Source: C00003060 sp964502635
Lineage (GTDB): Bacteria > Desulfobacterota > Desulfobacteria > Desulfobacterales > C00003060
NCBI GenBank assembly: GCA_964502635.1
Contig: CAZCXI010000019.1
Span: 1 to 40,880, forward strand
DNA length: 40,880 bases
Reading direction: 5' to 3'
The position numbers were made by a program, and so were the translations under genes. Shown here in pieces: positions 7,640 to 16,352 of the stretch. Positions within the stretch are counted from its first letter, which is position 1, and every line of letters begins with the position of its first letter. Under the pieces are notes generated by a model, which ran no database searches, was not told the DNA's origin, and saw nothing but the letters and a program-made list of their open reading frames with translations.

Positions 7640-10600
7640 ATGGCAAAGAGCAAAGTCGGGGCCGTTATGGTTGTGGGCGGCGGTATCGCTGGCATACAAG
7701 CGGCCCTTGATCTGGCAGATTCCGGGTTTTATGTGTACCTGGTTGAGAAATCGCCGACGATTGGCGGCAGAATGGCCCAATTGGATAAGACATTTCCTAC
7801 AAACGATTGCTCCATGTGTATCATTGGGCCAAAGCTTGTGGACTGTAGCCGCCACCTGAACATAGAGATACTTACCCTTTCCGAAATAGAGACCATTTGT
7901 GGAGAAGAAGGTAACTTTCAGGTAAGGATTCACCAGCAAGCACGCTACATCGATCCCGACAAGTGCACAGGATGCGGAGATTGTGCACAAGTCTGCCCTG
8001 TGAGTCTCCCAGACGAATACAACCAAGGCCTTGGCTTGAGGGCGGCAACATTCCTTACTTTTCCACAGAGCGTTCCACGGGTTTACTGCATCGATAAGAA
8101 AGACAGGGCGCCCTGCATATCTGCCTGTCCGGCTCACATCAATGTCCAGGGCTATGTGGCCATGACAAAGGCCGGAAAATACAGGGAAGCCATTGAGATC
8201 ATCATGAAGGACATGCCTCTTCCTGGCGTTCTGGGAAGGGTATGTGTGCGATTCTGTGAAAAAGAATGCCGCCGCCGCGAGGTGGACGAGCCTGTCTCTA
8301 TCAAGGAACTGAAACGGCTTGCCGCGGACCGGGTCGATATCCTTTCCCTGCCGATCCCAGAGATCACCCCTAGAGAAGAAAGCGTTGCCATCGTCGGATC
8401 AGGCCCAAGTGGTCTTGCAGCAGCCTATTTTCTTGCCCTAGACGGCTTTAGACCTACCATCTTTGAGGCCCTGGATGTGCCAGGAGGGATGCTGGCAGTG
8501 GGCATCCCCGAGTATCGCCTCCCTCGAAGCGTCCTGAACACTGAAATCGAAAACATAAAACGACTCGGTGTAGAGATAAGGACAAATTCTCCCATAGGAA
8601 GAGGCAGGACAATAGATGACCTTTTTGAGGAGGGTTACAGGGCCGTCTATGTTTCCACTGGGGCCCACAAGGGGATGAAGCTCAACATTCCCGGAGAGGA
8701 TCAGTTCGAGAATTTCCGTCAGTGTGCCCCCTGGCTCAGAGAGGTAAACTTAGGGAATATTAAGGAGATCAACGGAAAGGTCATCATCATTGGTGGAGGT
8801 AATGCGGCCATTGATGCTGCCAGGGTATCGGTTCGTTTGGGCGCTGAGGAGGTCCACATCCTTTACAGACGAAGCCGAGGTGAAATGCCTGCAGATCCCG
8901 TGGAAATTGAAGAGGCTTTGGAGGAGGGGGTCCATCTCCATGTTTTGGTGACGCCCAAGAGGATCATAGGGGATAAAGGGGTTCTAAAGGGACTCGCGTG
9001 CTTTAAAAGCAGGCCTGGAAAACTGGATAGCTCTGGCAGGCGAAGGCCCATTCCCATTGACGGCTCTGAGCTTGTTGTCCCCGCAGATCATATCATAGCC
9101 GCTATTGGGCAGAGAGTTGATAAGTCATTTGCTGGTAACGCTAGCGAGATCACTTTTTCACAACGTGACTTGCTCGATGTCAACCCGCATACCCTTGAGA
9201 CAGCGAAGAAGGGTGTCTTCGCAGGCGGCGATGTGGTCAGCGGACCAAAGACAGTGATTGAAGCCGTAGCTCAAGGAAAGAAGGCGGCAGCCTCCATAGC
9301 CGCCTATCTCCAGGGTGAAGAGATTCCTTTATCTTCACAAGAGGATTCAGGCCAAGGTTTGGAAAAAGGTTACCGACCCATCGATAAAGAGGAACCGAAA
9401 ATACCCCGTGCTCACGTCCCCACCCTTGCTATATCTGAAAGGATAAGGAGCTTTAAAGAGAGCAATCTGTCCATGGACGAGGAAACGGCAAGGAGAGAAG
9501 CTGGTCGTTGTCTTGAGTGCGGGGTTTGCTGTGAGTGTCTTCAATGCGTGGAAGCCTGTAAGGCCGAGGCTATAGTCCATGATATGACAGACAGGTCGTT
9601 CGACATCAACGTTGGGGCTGTCATCCTCGCCCTGGGCTGTGAGACCTATGACCCAAGTGGTCAAATCACATACGCCTATTCCATATTCCCCAATGTCATC
9701 ACCAGCATGGAATTTGAGCGTATTCTGAGCGCCACCGGACCGTATCAAGGTCATCTCGTACGGCCGTCAGATCAGAAGGAACCTCGAAAGATCGCCTGGC
9801 TTCAGTGCGTAGGCTCCAGAGATGTGAACCGATGTGACCACCCCTATTGCTCATCGGTCTGCTGTATGTATGCCATCAAGGAGGCCGTCATCGCCAAGGA
9901 ACATGCCAAGCATGATCTGGATACGGCCATCTTTTTCATAGATATGCGGACCTATGGAAAAGATTTTGAAAGATACTATGACAGGGCCAGGGAAGAGCAG
10001 GGGGTCAGATTCATCCGTTCCCGGGTTCATTCCATCGAAGAGAATCCAGACACGCATGACTTGATCATACGGTATGTGGATGAAAACGGTGGCATCCAGA
10101 TCGAGACATTCGATCTGGTTGTTCTCTCAGTGGGTATGGAGACGCCTAAAAGCCTTATTGAATTGGCCGAGCGTCTGCAAATAGAGCTAGACCAAGACCA
10201 CTTCGTACAAACTGAGATTTTCAGTCCTGTTGAAACCTCTCGAAAAGGCTTTTATGTCTGCGGAGCCTTTCAGGAGCCCAAGGACATTCCTTATTCGGTC
10301 ATGCAAGCCAGCGCCGCCGCCTGCAAGGCGCAAGAGGTTCTCTCTGGTGTCCGCGGCACCCTGGCTAGGGAACGAACTTATCCTGACGAAAGAGACATAT
10401 CTTCCGAAGCGCCCCGGATTGGCGTCTTCGTGTGCAACTGCGGTATCAACATCGGGGGGATTGTAGATGTTTCACAAGTTGCTGAATACGCCCTTACACT
10501 CCCTGGAGTGGTTCATGCAGAAGAGAACCTGTTTACCTGTTCCCAGGACACCCAGCAAAACATGATAGAAGTCATCCAACGGGAACGATTGAACCGGATT

Positions 10601-12070
10601 GTGGTTGCATCTTGCACACCCGCGACGCACGCAGCACTGTTTCAGGAAACCCTGAAGGATGCGGGTCTGAACAAGTATCTTTTGGAGATGGCCAACATCA
10701 GGAACCAGTGTTCCTGGGTCCATTCCAATGAGCCGGAGGCAGCAACCGACAAGGCAAAGGACCTGGTGCGCATGTCCGTTGCCAGGGCCGGACTGATGCG
10801 GCCATTGTCTGAACCCACTATTTCAGTGGACGACAAGGCCCTTGTGATCGGAGGTGGCGTCACCGGCATGACGGCAGCCCTTGGCTTGGCTGATCAGGGG
10901 TTCCATACATCCCTTGTGGAGCGATCACAGGAACTGGGAGGAAACGCCCTTCAGCTCATGAGCACGTGGCGAGACGATGAGATTGCTGGCAGGGTTAAGA
11001 AGATGGTCCACGAGGTGGAGAGCCATCCTCTTATTGACGTGTACAAGGAGAGTACTGTCAAAGAAGCCTCAGGATTTGTGGGAAATTTCCAGACCACCAT
11101 TTCCCAAAACAGTACGGATATTGTCCTGAGACATGGGGCGGTAATCGTAGCCGTAGGTGGCAGAGAATACAAACCCACCGAATACCTGTATGGTGACGAT
11201 GAAAGGGTTTTGACCCACCTGGAGCTGGACAGGGCATTACGCCGAGGGGCCGATAGGGTGGCAGGGGCCAATACTGGTGTCTTCATCCAATGCGTAGGAT
11301 CACGGGAACCGCAAAGGCCATATTGCTCCAAGGTCTGTTGCACCCACACGATGAAATCTGCCCTGAGGTTGAAGGAGACGAACCCGGAAATGGCGATATA
11401 CGTGCTTTACAGGGACATTCGCACCTACGGTCAGCGAGAAGAGCTATACAAAGAAGCCAGACGCCAGGGTGTGATTTTCATCCGGTACGACCTAGACAAT
11501 AAGCCTCAAGTTGAAAGAGGCGAGAAAGGTATCCTGGTGACCGTCAAGGATCACATCCTTGGCCGCAATATCGTTATTCATCCCGATCTCTTAGTCCTAG
11601 CGTCTGCCATTGTGCCACGTGATAACGCCCCCTTGGCCGATATTTATAAACTGCCCCTTAACGAGGATGGCTTCTTCATGGAGGCCCATGCCAAACTCAG
11701 GCCGGTTGATTTCGCCACTGACGGGTTTTTCCTGGCTGGCATGGCCCACTACCCCAAGCCGATTGAAGAAAGCATTGCTCAGGCAAAAGCAGTAGCTTCC
11801 CGGGCTGGCACCATACTTGCCCACAAAGAGAGAACGGTGAGTGGAGCGGTGGCCATAGCAGATCCTGATTTGTGTGGCATGTGTTTGACCTGTGTGCGCA
11901 CCTGTCCCTATCATGTTCCATTTATCAATCGAGATGGGGTGGCTCAAATAGACGTGGATAAATGCCATGGCTGTGGGATATGCGCGGCCGAGTGTCCGTA
12001 CCAGGCCATCACGCTCACCAGCCTCACCACAGAACAGATTATGGCCAAGATCGATGCATGTGTCGGCTGA
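7640..12070 (+). CDS. HdrA-GltD-HdrA fusion: FAD/iron-sulfur electron-transfer protein with inserted NAD(P)H oxidoreductase domain
   Basis: This is a giant (1476 residues) cytoplasmic flavoprotein. Residues 8-130 are an HdrA-type FAD domain (VVGGGIAGIQAALDLA, then NDCSMCIIGPKLVD) with a CTGCGDCAQVCP cluster. Residues 158-235 are a GltD-like Fe-S domain (APCISACPAHINVQGY, LGRVCVRFCEKECRR). Residues 248-585 are two nucleotide folds of a GltD-type NAD(P)H oxidoreductase (VAIVGSGPSGLAAA, IIIGGGNAAIDAARV, GVFAGGDVV). Residues 620-920 resume the HdrA C-terminal half (CGVCCECLQCVEAC, LQCVGSRD). From about 930 a second HdrA follows (CNCGINIGG, LVIGGGVTGMTAALGLA) ending in a two-cluster ferredoxin (CGMCLTCVRTCP, CHGCGICAAECP). 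HdrA is the bifurcating flavoprotein of heterodisulfide reductases; GltD is the NADPH subunit of glutamate synthase. ATG 7640 is chosen for its GAAGGGA site. It probably links NAD(P)H, ferredoxin, the MvhD subunits and the synthase. Confidence 0.88.
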   Translation: MAKSKVGAVMVVGGGIAGIQAALDLADSGFYVYLVEKSPTIGGRMAQLDKTFPTNDCSMCIIGPKLVDCSRHLNIEILTLSEIETICGEEGNFQVRIHQQARYIDPDKCTGCGDCAQVCPVSLPDEYNQGLGLRAATFLTFPQSVPRVYCIDKKDRAPCISACPAHINVQGYVAMTKAGKYREAIEIIMKDMPLPGVLGRVCVRFCEKECRRREVDEPVSIKELKRLAADRVDILSLPIPEITPREESVAIVGSGPSGLAAAYFLALDGFRPTIFEALDVPGGMLAVGIPEYRLPRSVLNTEIENIKRLGVEIRTNSPIGRGRTIDDLFEEGYRAVYVSTGAHKGMKLNIPGEDQFENFRQCAPWLREVNLGNIKEINGKVIIIGGGNAAIDAARVSVRLGAEEVHILYRRSRGEMPADPVEIEEALEEGVHLHVLVTPKRIIGDKGVLKGLACFKSRPGKLDSSGRRRPIPIDGSELVVPADHIIAAIGQRVDKSFAGNASEITFSQRDLLDVNPHTLETAKKGVFAGGDVVSGPKTVIEAVAQGKKAAASIAAYLQGEEIPLSSQEDSGQGLEKGYRPIDKEEPKIPRAHVPTLAISERIRSFKESNLSMDEETARREAGRCLECGVCCECLQCVEACKAEAIVHDMTDRSFDINVGAVILALGCETYDPSGQITYAYSIFPNVITSMEFERILSATGPYQGHLVRPSDQKEPRKIAWLQCVGSRDVNRCDHPYCSSVCCMYAIKEAVIAKEHAKHDLDTAIFFIDMRTYGKDFERYYDRAREEQGVRFIRSRVHSIEENPDTHDLIIRYVDENGGIQIETFDLVVLSVGMETPKSLIELAERLQIELDQDHFVQTEIFSPVETSRKGFYVCGAFQEPKDIPYSVMQASAAACKAQEVLSGVRGTLARERTYPDERDISSEAPRIGVFVCNCGINIGGIVDVSQVAEYALTLPGVVHAEENLFTCSQDTQQNMIEVIQRERLNRIVVASCTPATHAALFQETLKDAGLNKYLLEMANIRNQCSWVHSNEPEAATDKAKDLVRMSVARAGLMRPLSEPTISVDDKALVIGGGVTGMTAALGLADQGFHTSLVERSQELGGNALQLMSTWRDDEIAGRVKKMVHEVESHPLIDVYKESTVKEASGFVGNFQTTISQNSTDIVLRHGAVIVAVGGREYKPTEYLYGDDERVLTHLELDRALRRGADRVAGANTGVFIQCVGSREPQRPYCSKVCCTHTMKSALRLKETNPEMAIYVLYRDIRTYGQREELYKEARRQGVIFIRYDLDNKPQVERGEKGILVTVKDHILGRNIVIHPDLLVLASAIVPRDNAPLADIYKLPLNEDGFFMEAHAKLRPVDFATDGFFLAGMAHYPKPIEESIAQAKAVASRAGTILAHKERTVSGAVAIADPDLCGMCLTCVRTCPYHVPFINRDGVAQIDVDKCHGCGICAAECPYQAITLTSLTTEQIMAKIDACVG

Positions 12071-12086
12071 AAATACGGTTAAAAAA

Positions 12087-12530
12087 ATGGGTCATACGGA
12101 AACCTTTGTGCCAAGAATTGTTGCCTTCTGTTGTCAATACTGCGCCTATGCAGCAGCAGACCTGGCAGGGTCCATGCGGCTGCAATATGATCCGAACATC
12201 CGGATTGTCTTGGTTCCATGCACTGGGAGGATAGATGTCATACACATCTTGCGCGCCATAGAGGATGGTGCGGATGGGGTCTATGTGGCAGGGTGCCTGG
12301 AAGGAGGTTGTCACTTCCTTGAAGGAAACTTCAAGGCCAAAAAAAGGGTCCGGTTTGTCAAGAAGCTTCTGGAGAGGATTGGCATCGAACCAGAACGCCT
12401 GGAAATGTTTAACCTGTCCTCGGCTGAAGGCCCGCGTTTTGCCGAAATCGCAAGAGAGATGACAGAGAAGATCAAGGCCCTGGGTCCCAGCCCCCTGCGG
12501 AGACACAACAGGTCAAAGGAGAATATATGA
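12087..12530 (+). CDS. MvhD/FlpD-like [2Fe-2S] electron-transfer subunit (second copy)
   Basis: This is a protein of about 147 residues of the MvhD family, the small subunit that shuttles electrons to HdrA. It has the fuller ligand pattern: FCCQYCAYAAADLAGSMRLQY, LVPCTGRID, and AGCLEGGCHFLEGN. It lies just after the HdrA fusion, the usual arrangement. ATG 12087 is chosen because family members begin about ten residues before the FCC motif; ATG 12054, overlapping the HdrA stop, is possible. It is clearly related to the 1375 gene but keeps more cysteines, which suggests that this copy has the ancestral role at HdrA and the first copy has specialised. Confidence 0.88.
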   Translation: MGHTETFVPRIVAFCCQYCAYAAADLAGSMRLQYDPNIRIVLVPCTGRIDVIHILRAIEDGADGVYVAGCLEGGCHFLEGNFKAKKRVRFVKKLLERIGIEPERLEMFNLSSAEGPRFAEIAREMTEKIKALGPSPLRRHNRSKENI

Positions 12531-13201
12531 TCATCGCCGAGATGAAACCCGTCAAAGAAATTCTTGAAATGGTCAGGGACTATCAAAATATTTTGATCGT
12601 TGGCTGCAAAGGCTGTGTCGCGGTATGTAACGCCGGCGGTCCCAAGGAAGTCGCTATTCTCGGGGCCCTGCTCAGGATCGCCCGCAGAAAGGAGGGGCGA
12701 GACATTGTCGTGGATGAAAGGGTGCTTGATCGGCAGTGTGAGCCCCAATTGATAGAACAACTTGCCGGGCCTGTGAAGGAAAACAACTACGATGCCATCG
12801 TTTCCATGGCTTGCAGTGTAGGCCCTCAGTATATTGCAGAGCAATTCGATACCATGGTGGTACTTCCGGGGCTCAATACGGGTTTCATGGGAGGAACGGT
12901 TGTGCACGGGATATGGGGAGAATATTGTGCCGGCTGCGGAACTTGTCAAATCCAAAGCTTTGGTGGGCTGTGCCCGCTTACCCGCTGCGCAAAGGGGCTC
13001 CTTAATGGCCCGTGCGGCGGCTCTGTAGACGGAAAATGCGAGGTCAACAAGGATGTGGACTGTGTATGGGAGCTGATCTACAACCGCATGAAGAAGCTGG
13101 GGCAACTCGATCGCCTGGCGCAAGCCGTTGGCGCAAAGGACTGGTCCACGAGCCTGTCAGGAGGACCCCGCAGGATCATCAGAGAGGACTTGACGATATG
13201 A
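12527..13201 (+). CDS. metV: MetV-like protein (MTHFR C-terminal zinc-finger family)
   Basis: This 224-residue protein belongs to the family partnering with MetF in acetogens, where MetFV with HdrABC and MvhD forms a methylene-tetrahydrofolate reductase complex. The N-terminal part is an alpha/beta fold (NILIVGCKGCVAVCNAGGPKEV). The C-terminal part carries the diagnostic cysteine pattern CAGCGTCQ, GGLCPLTRCAKGLLNGPCGG and CEVNKDVDC, which binds Fe-S clusters or zinc. The start overlaps the MvhD stop in ATGA (12527-12530), and its own stop overlaps the metF start in the same way, so the three are translationally coupled. Confidence 0.9.
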   Translation: MIIAEMKPVKEILEMVRDYQNILIVGCKGCVAVCNAGGPKEVAILGALLRIARRKEGRDIVVDERVLDRQCEPQLIEQLAGPVKENNYDAIVSMACSVGPQYIAEQFDTMVVLPGLNTGFMGGTVVHGIWGEYCAGCGTCQIQSFGGLCPLTRCAKGLLNGPCGGSVDGKCEVNKDVDCVWELIYNRMKKLGQLDRLAQAVGAKDWSTSLSGGPRRIIREDLTI

Positions 13202-14124
13202 AGGCACAAACCAACCTCCAGGCAATACTCGCCAAAGGAGAGTTCGCGGTGACCTGTGCATACGCCCCTCCGTGCGGAACAGACATCGCTATGATCCTTG
13301 AGAATGCGGCCCAACTGAAAGGCAAAGTCCATGCCGTCACTGTGAATGATAATCCCGCGGCAAGGGTCCGGATGTCGAGTTGGGCCCTGTCCAAGATCCT
13401 CCTGGATGCGGGAGTAGAACCAATCCTGGAGATGGTGACACGGGATAGAAATCGTATTGCCCTTCAGAGCGACCTCCTCGGTGCCTCGGCCCTGGGGATT
13501 GAAAACGTTGTGTGCCTCGCAGGAGACCACCCGGCGAGTGGGGACCACCCGGAGGCCAAGAAAGTCTTTGATCTCGATGCTGTTCAGTGGATTGCGGCTA
13601 TCGGGCAGATACGAGACCAGGGCTGTCTGATGAACGGCAAGAAGATTTCCGGCAAGCCGAATTTTTTTGTCGGAGCGGTTGCCAACCCCTTTGTTGAATC
13701 CCTTGAATTGCATATGATCCATCTGCAGAAAAAGATCGCTGCTGGAGCGCAGTTTATTCAAACGCTGCCCGTGTTGGAGATGGAACGCTTCAGCCTGTGG
13801 TTGTCTGAGGTAAGAGGGCGGGCCTTAGCAGATCGGTGTCCCATTATAGCCGGGGTCCTTGCACTCAAGTCCGTTGAAATAGCGGAGTATGTGCGAAACA
13901 GGATGCGCGGGATCACGATTCCTGATGCCGTGATTGATCGTCTCGGTGCCGTGCCCGAAGATCAACAGCAAGAAGAAGGCATAAACATCTTTATTGAAAG
14001 TATAGAAGCGCTCAGGCGGACGGAAGGGGTCAGGGGGGTCCACATCGTGGCCATAGGATGGGAGGAAAAACTCCCAGAGCTTATAGAACGGGCGGACTTG
14101 TTACCTCGAGCGGATAGTTCATGA
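13198..14124 (+). CDS. metF: MetF-like methylene-tetrahydrofolate reductase homologue lacking the catalytic Glu
   Basis: This is a 308-residue TIM-barrel flavoprotein of the MetF family, which reduces 5,10-methylene-THF to 5-methyl-THF. Recognisable segments are HAVTVNDNPAARVR, GIENVVCLAGDHP, FFVGAVANPF, KIAAGAQFIQTLP and CPIIAGVLALKS. The N-terminal motif normally reads E-x-x-P-P (Glu28 of E. coli EFFPP), where the Glu acts in folate protonation. Here it reads A21-Y-A-P-P, so that Glu is Ala. The enzyme may therefore use another acid, another substrate, or serve mainly for electron transfer. The start ATG 13198 overlaps the metV stop. An internal upstream start seen in the same frame inside metV is not credible. 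Confidence 0.85.
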   Translation: MKAQTNLQAILAKGEFAVTCAYAPPCGTDIAMILENAAQLKGKVHAVTVNDNPAARVRMSSWALSKILLDAGVEPILEMVTRDRNRIALQSDLLGASALGIENVVCLAGDHPASGDHPEAKKVFDLDAVQWIAAIGQIRDQGCLMNGKKISGKPNFFVGAVANPFVESLELHMIHLQKKIAAGAQFIQTLPVLEMERFSLWLSEVRGRALADRCPIIAGVLALKSVEIAEYVRNRMRGITIPDAVIDRLGAVPEDQQQEEGINIFIESIEALRRTEGVRGVHIVAIGWEEKLPELIERADLLPRADSS

Positions 14125-14155
14125 TGAAACACAGGCCGGCCACTTGGTAGTAGAA

Positions 14156-15679
14156 ATGGAAAGAATTAAACAAGTTACACTCCTTTATGAAATCAGTAAA
14201 GCTCTCAATGTAAGCCTGGACCTTAAGGAATCTCTTTACAAAGTCCTGGAGATCCTCTCCAATTCCATGGATATGGAACGGGGCACCATTACGATTCTTA
14301 ATTCCCTGCGCAACGAGATCCGCATTGAGGTGGCCCACGGTCTGTCCAGGGCAGCGATGGCCAGAGGCAAATACAAGCTGGGCGAGGGGATTACAGGCCG
14401 TGTGATTGAAACCGGCAAGGCCCTCCTGGTGCCTAAGATCAGTGAGGAGCCGCTGTTCTTGGACCGCACGGCTACAAGAAAGGCGGTTCACGACAAGGAA
14501 CTTTCCTTCATGTGCGTGCCTGTCAAAAAAGGGAGTCAGGTGGTTGGGGCCCTGAGTGTTGATCGGCCCTTTGAAGAATCCTATTCCTTAAAAGACGGCA
14601 AGAGGCTCCTTGCCATCATTGCCGCCATGATTGCCCAGCATGCCATTAATCTCGAGACGATTCAGTTTGAAAAAGATCAGCTCAGGCAGGAGAACCAACG
14701 GCTTCAGCAGGAGCTCGCCAATAAATTCCGCATCACCAATATCATCGGCAACAGCAATAAGATGAGGGAGGTCTTTCAAATGATCTCTCAGGTGTCAAGA
14801 AGCAACGCCACAGTGCTGATACGAGGAGAAAGCGGAACTGGGAAAGAATTGGCGGCCAATGCCATCCACTACAACAGCCTGAGGTCAAGAGGTCCATTTG
14901 TGAAGGTAAACTGTGCGGCCCTGCCTTCCAACCTCATTGAAAGCGAGCTCTTCGGCCACGAAAAGGGGGCCTTCACGGGTGCGATTCGGCAGAAACGGGG
15001 AAAATTCGAACTGGCCCACAAGGGGACCGTATTCTTGGATGAGATTGGACCCATCGGCATGGACGTTCAGGTGAAGCTCTTGCGCGTGCTGCAGGAAAAG
15101 GAGTTCGAACGGGTGGGTGGATACGAGACCATCAAGGCCGATGTGCGCATTGTCGCCGCTACGAACAAGAACCTGGAACAGGCCGTGGAGGAGGAAACGT
15201 TTCGGGGTGATCTGTACTACAGGCTGAATGTCTTCCCTATCTACATGCCCCCTTTGAGAGAGCGCAAGACCGATATCTTGCTCTTGGCAGATCACTTCTT
15301 GGAAAAATACGCCAAGGAGAATCGCAAGGACATCCGCCGCCTTTCCACACCAGCCATCGATATGCTGGTCCAGTACCACTGGCCTGGCAATGTGCGGGAA
15401 CTTGAAAACTGTATTGAAAGGGCCGTGCTCCTGTGCGACGAGGGCGTTGTCCACAGCTACCACCTGCCGCCTACGGTCCAGACGGCGGAAGAGTCCGACA
15501 CCCTGCCGGGAAGGTCGCTGGAGGATGCCCAGGCAAATTTGGAACGGGAGATGATTATCGACGCGTTAAAAACCACCCGGGGCAACATGGCAAAGGGGGC
15601 TCAGATTCTGAAGACAACCGAGCGGAAGTTCGCCTATAAGGCCAAAAAACATGGGATTGACTATCACCTGTATCGGTAA
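14156..15679 (+). CDS. NifA-like sigma-54 dependent transcriptional activator (GAF - AAA+ - Fis-type HTH)
   Basis: This is an enhancer-binding protein of about 507 residues that opens sigma-54 RNA polymerase promoters. Residues 10-165 are a GAF sensor domain, followed by a short helical linker (QLRQENQRLQQEL). The AAA+ core has Walker A GESGTGKE (224-231), the sigma-54 contact loop GAFTGA (271-276) and Walker B TVFLDEI (291-297). The C-terminal 45 residues hold a Fis-type helix-turn-helix. The domain layout is that of NifA/AnfA. It lies 32 bases after metF, probably in the same transcript. Three sigma-54 promoters at amtB and glnA genes in this window are its likely targets. ATG 14156 is chosen; TTG 14144 would add four residues. 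Confidence 0.88.
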   Translation: MERIKQVTLLYEISKALNVSLDLKESLYKVLEILSNSMDMERGTITILNSLRNEIRIEVAHGLSRAAMARGKYKLGEGITGRVIETGKALLVPKISEEPLFLDRTATRKAVHDKELSFMCVPVKKGSQVVGALSVDRPFEESYSLKDGKRLLAIIAAMIAQHAINLETIQFEKDQLRQENQRLQQELANKFRITNIIGNSNKMREVFQMISQVSRSNATVLIRGESGTGKELAANAIHYNSLRSRGPFVKVNCAALPSNLIESELFGHEKGAFTGAIRQKRGKFELAHKGTVFLDEIGPIGMDVQVKLLRVLQEKEFERVGGYETIKADVRIVAATNKNLEQAVEEETFRGDLYYRLNVFPIYMPPLRERKTDILLLADHFLEKYAKENRKDIRRLSTPAIDMLVQYHWPGNVRELENCIERAVLLCDEGVVHSYHLPPTVQTAEESDTLPGRSLEDAQANLEREMIIDALKTTRGNMAKGAQILKTTERKFAYKAKKHGIDYHLYR

Positions 15680-15762
15680 ATGCCCTCCTCGCATCGTTGA
15701 TCCAAGGGCCACTGCCTCCTGGTTTTTGCACCAATGGCCTACGGCCCCCGCCCATTAGGGAC

Positions 15763-15791
15763 TTGACAGGCCTTTTGTATCTGGCTATAAT
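15763..15791 (+). promoter_or_regulatory. Perfect-consensus sigma-70 promoter
   Basis: TTGACA at 15763-15768 and TATAAT at 15786-15791 are spaced by exactly 17 bases. Transcription would begin near 15798, at the left end of the inverted-repeat element, and run towards the antitoxin-toxin pair. Confidence 0.8.
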
Positions 15792-15799
15792 AGCTAATA

Positions 15800-15936
15800 T
15801 TCATCCATAAATGGCATCTTTTGGCCTGATGCGGCGTTCTCCGCGGGTCTCCGTCCTCGACGTAGCGCTGCTACGCCTGCGGCGAAAACCCTTGTGCGGC
15901 CTTGCCTCGGACCAAAACCTGCCATTTCTGAATGAA
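15800..15936. mobile_element. MITE-like palindromic element with about 25-bp terminal inverted repeats
   Basis: The left end (15800-15824, containing AAATGGCATCTTTTGG) is the inverse complement of the right end (15912-15936, containing CCAAAACCTGCCATTT) at about 21 of 25 positions. The inside carries a second perfect palindrome, CGTAGC-gct-GCTACG. There is no coding capacity. Size and structure fit a miniature inverted-repeat element. The stretch 15937-16040 after it holds no gene. Confidence 0.65.
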
Positions 15937-16040
15937 CACCTTGTCGTGCTCAACCGAGCTTGTTGGTTCGGGTGGCCCGCGTTCGTGGATGGGCAGCAGC
16001 TATATAATTACAAGCACAGCATGTTCGAAGGAGGTATTTG

Positions 16041-16352
16041 GTGATAAAGGCGAACGTGACAGAGGTAAAAAATCGGCTGAGCTACTACCTGCGTCTTGTT
16101 AAGGGCGGGGAGGAAATTGAAATTGTTGAGCGAAAAACACCTTTGGCCCGAATCGTGGGGCTGGGAAAGCGACGTTACAGTGAGAAAGGAGCTTCGTGGG
16201 TGAAGGAGATGTACGATCTGGGAATCGTTACACCGCCCAAGAAGACACAGGTTTCATCAACTTTTTTGAGTATGGACCAGGTCATTCCATCTGAAGGCGA
16301 TGCGAGTGGGGTTCTGGATGCCCTCTTGGAAGAAAGGGATAAAGGCCGGTGA
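16041..16352 (+). CDS. Type II antitoxin, Phd/YefM family
   Basis: This protein of about 103 residues has the N-terminal Phd/YefM DNA-binding fold (VTEVKNRLSYYLRLVKGGEEIEIVERKTPLARIV) and a longer C-terminal tail that should wrap the toxin. GTG 16041 is chosen because AAGGAGGT lies five bases upstream; the in-frame TTG 16038 is too close to it. The stop overlaps the start of the PIN toxin gene, the standard layout for such pairs. It neutralises the toxin and probably represses its own promoter. Confidence 0.85.
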   Translation: MIKANVTEVKNRLSYYLRLVKGGEEIEIVERKTPLARIVGLGKRRYSEKGASWVKEMYDLGIVTPPKKTQVSSTFLSMDQVIPSEGDASGVLDALLEERDKGR

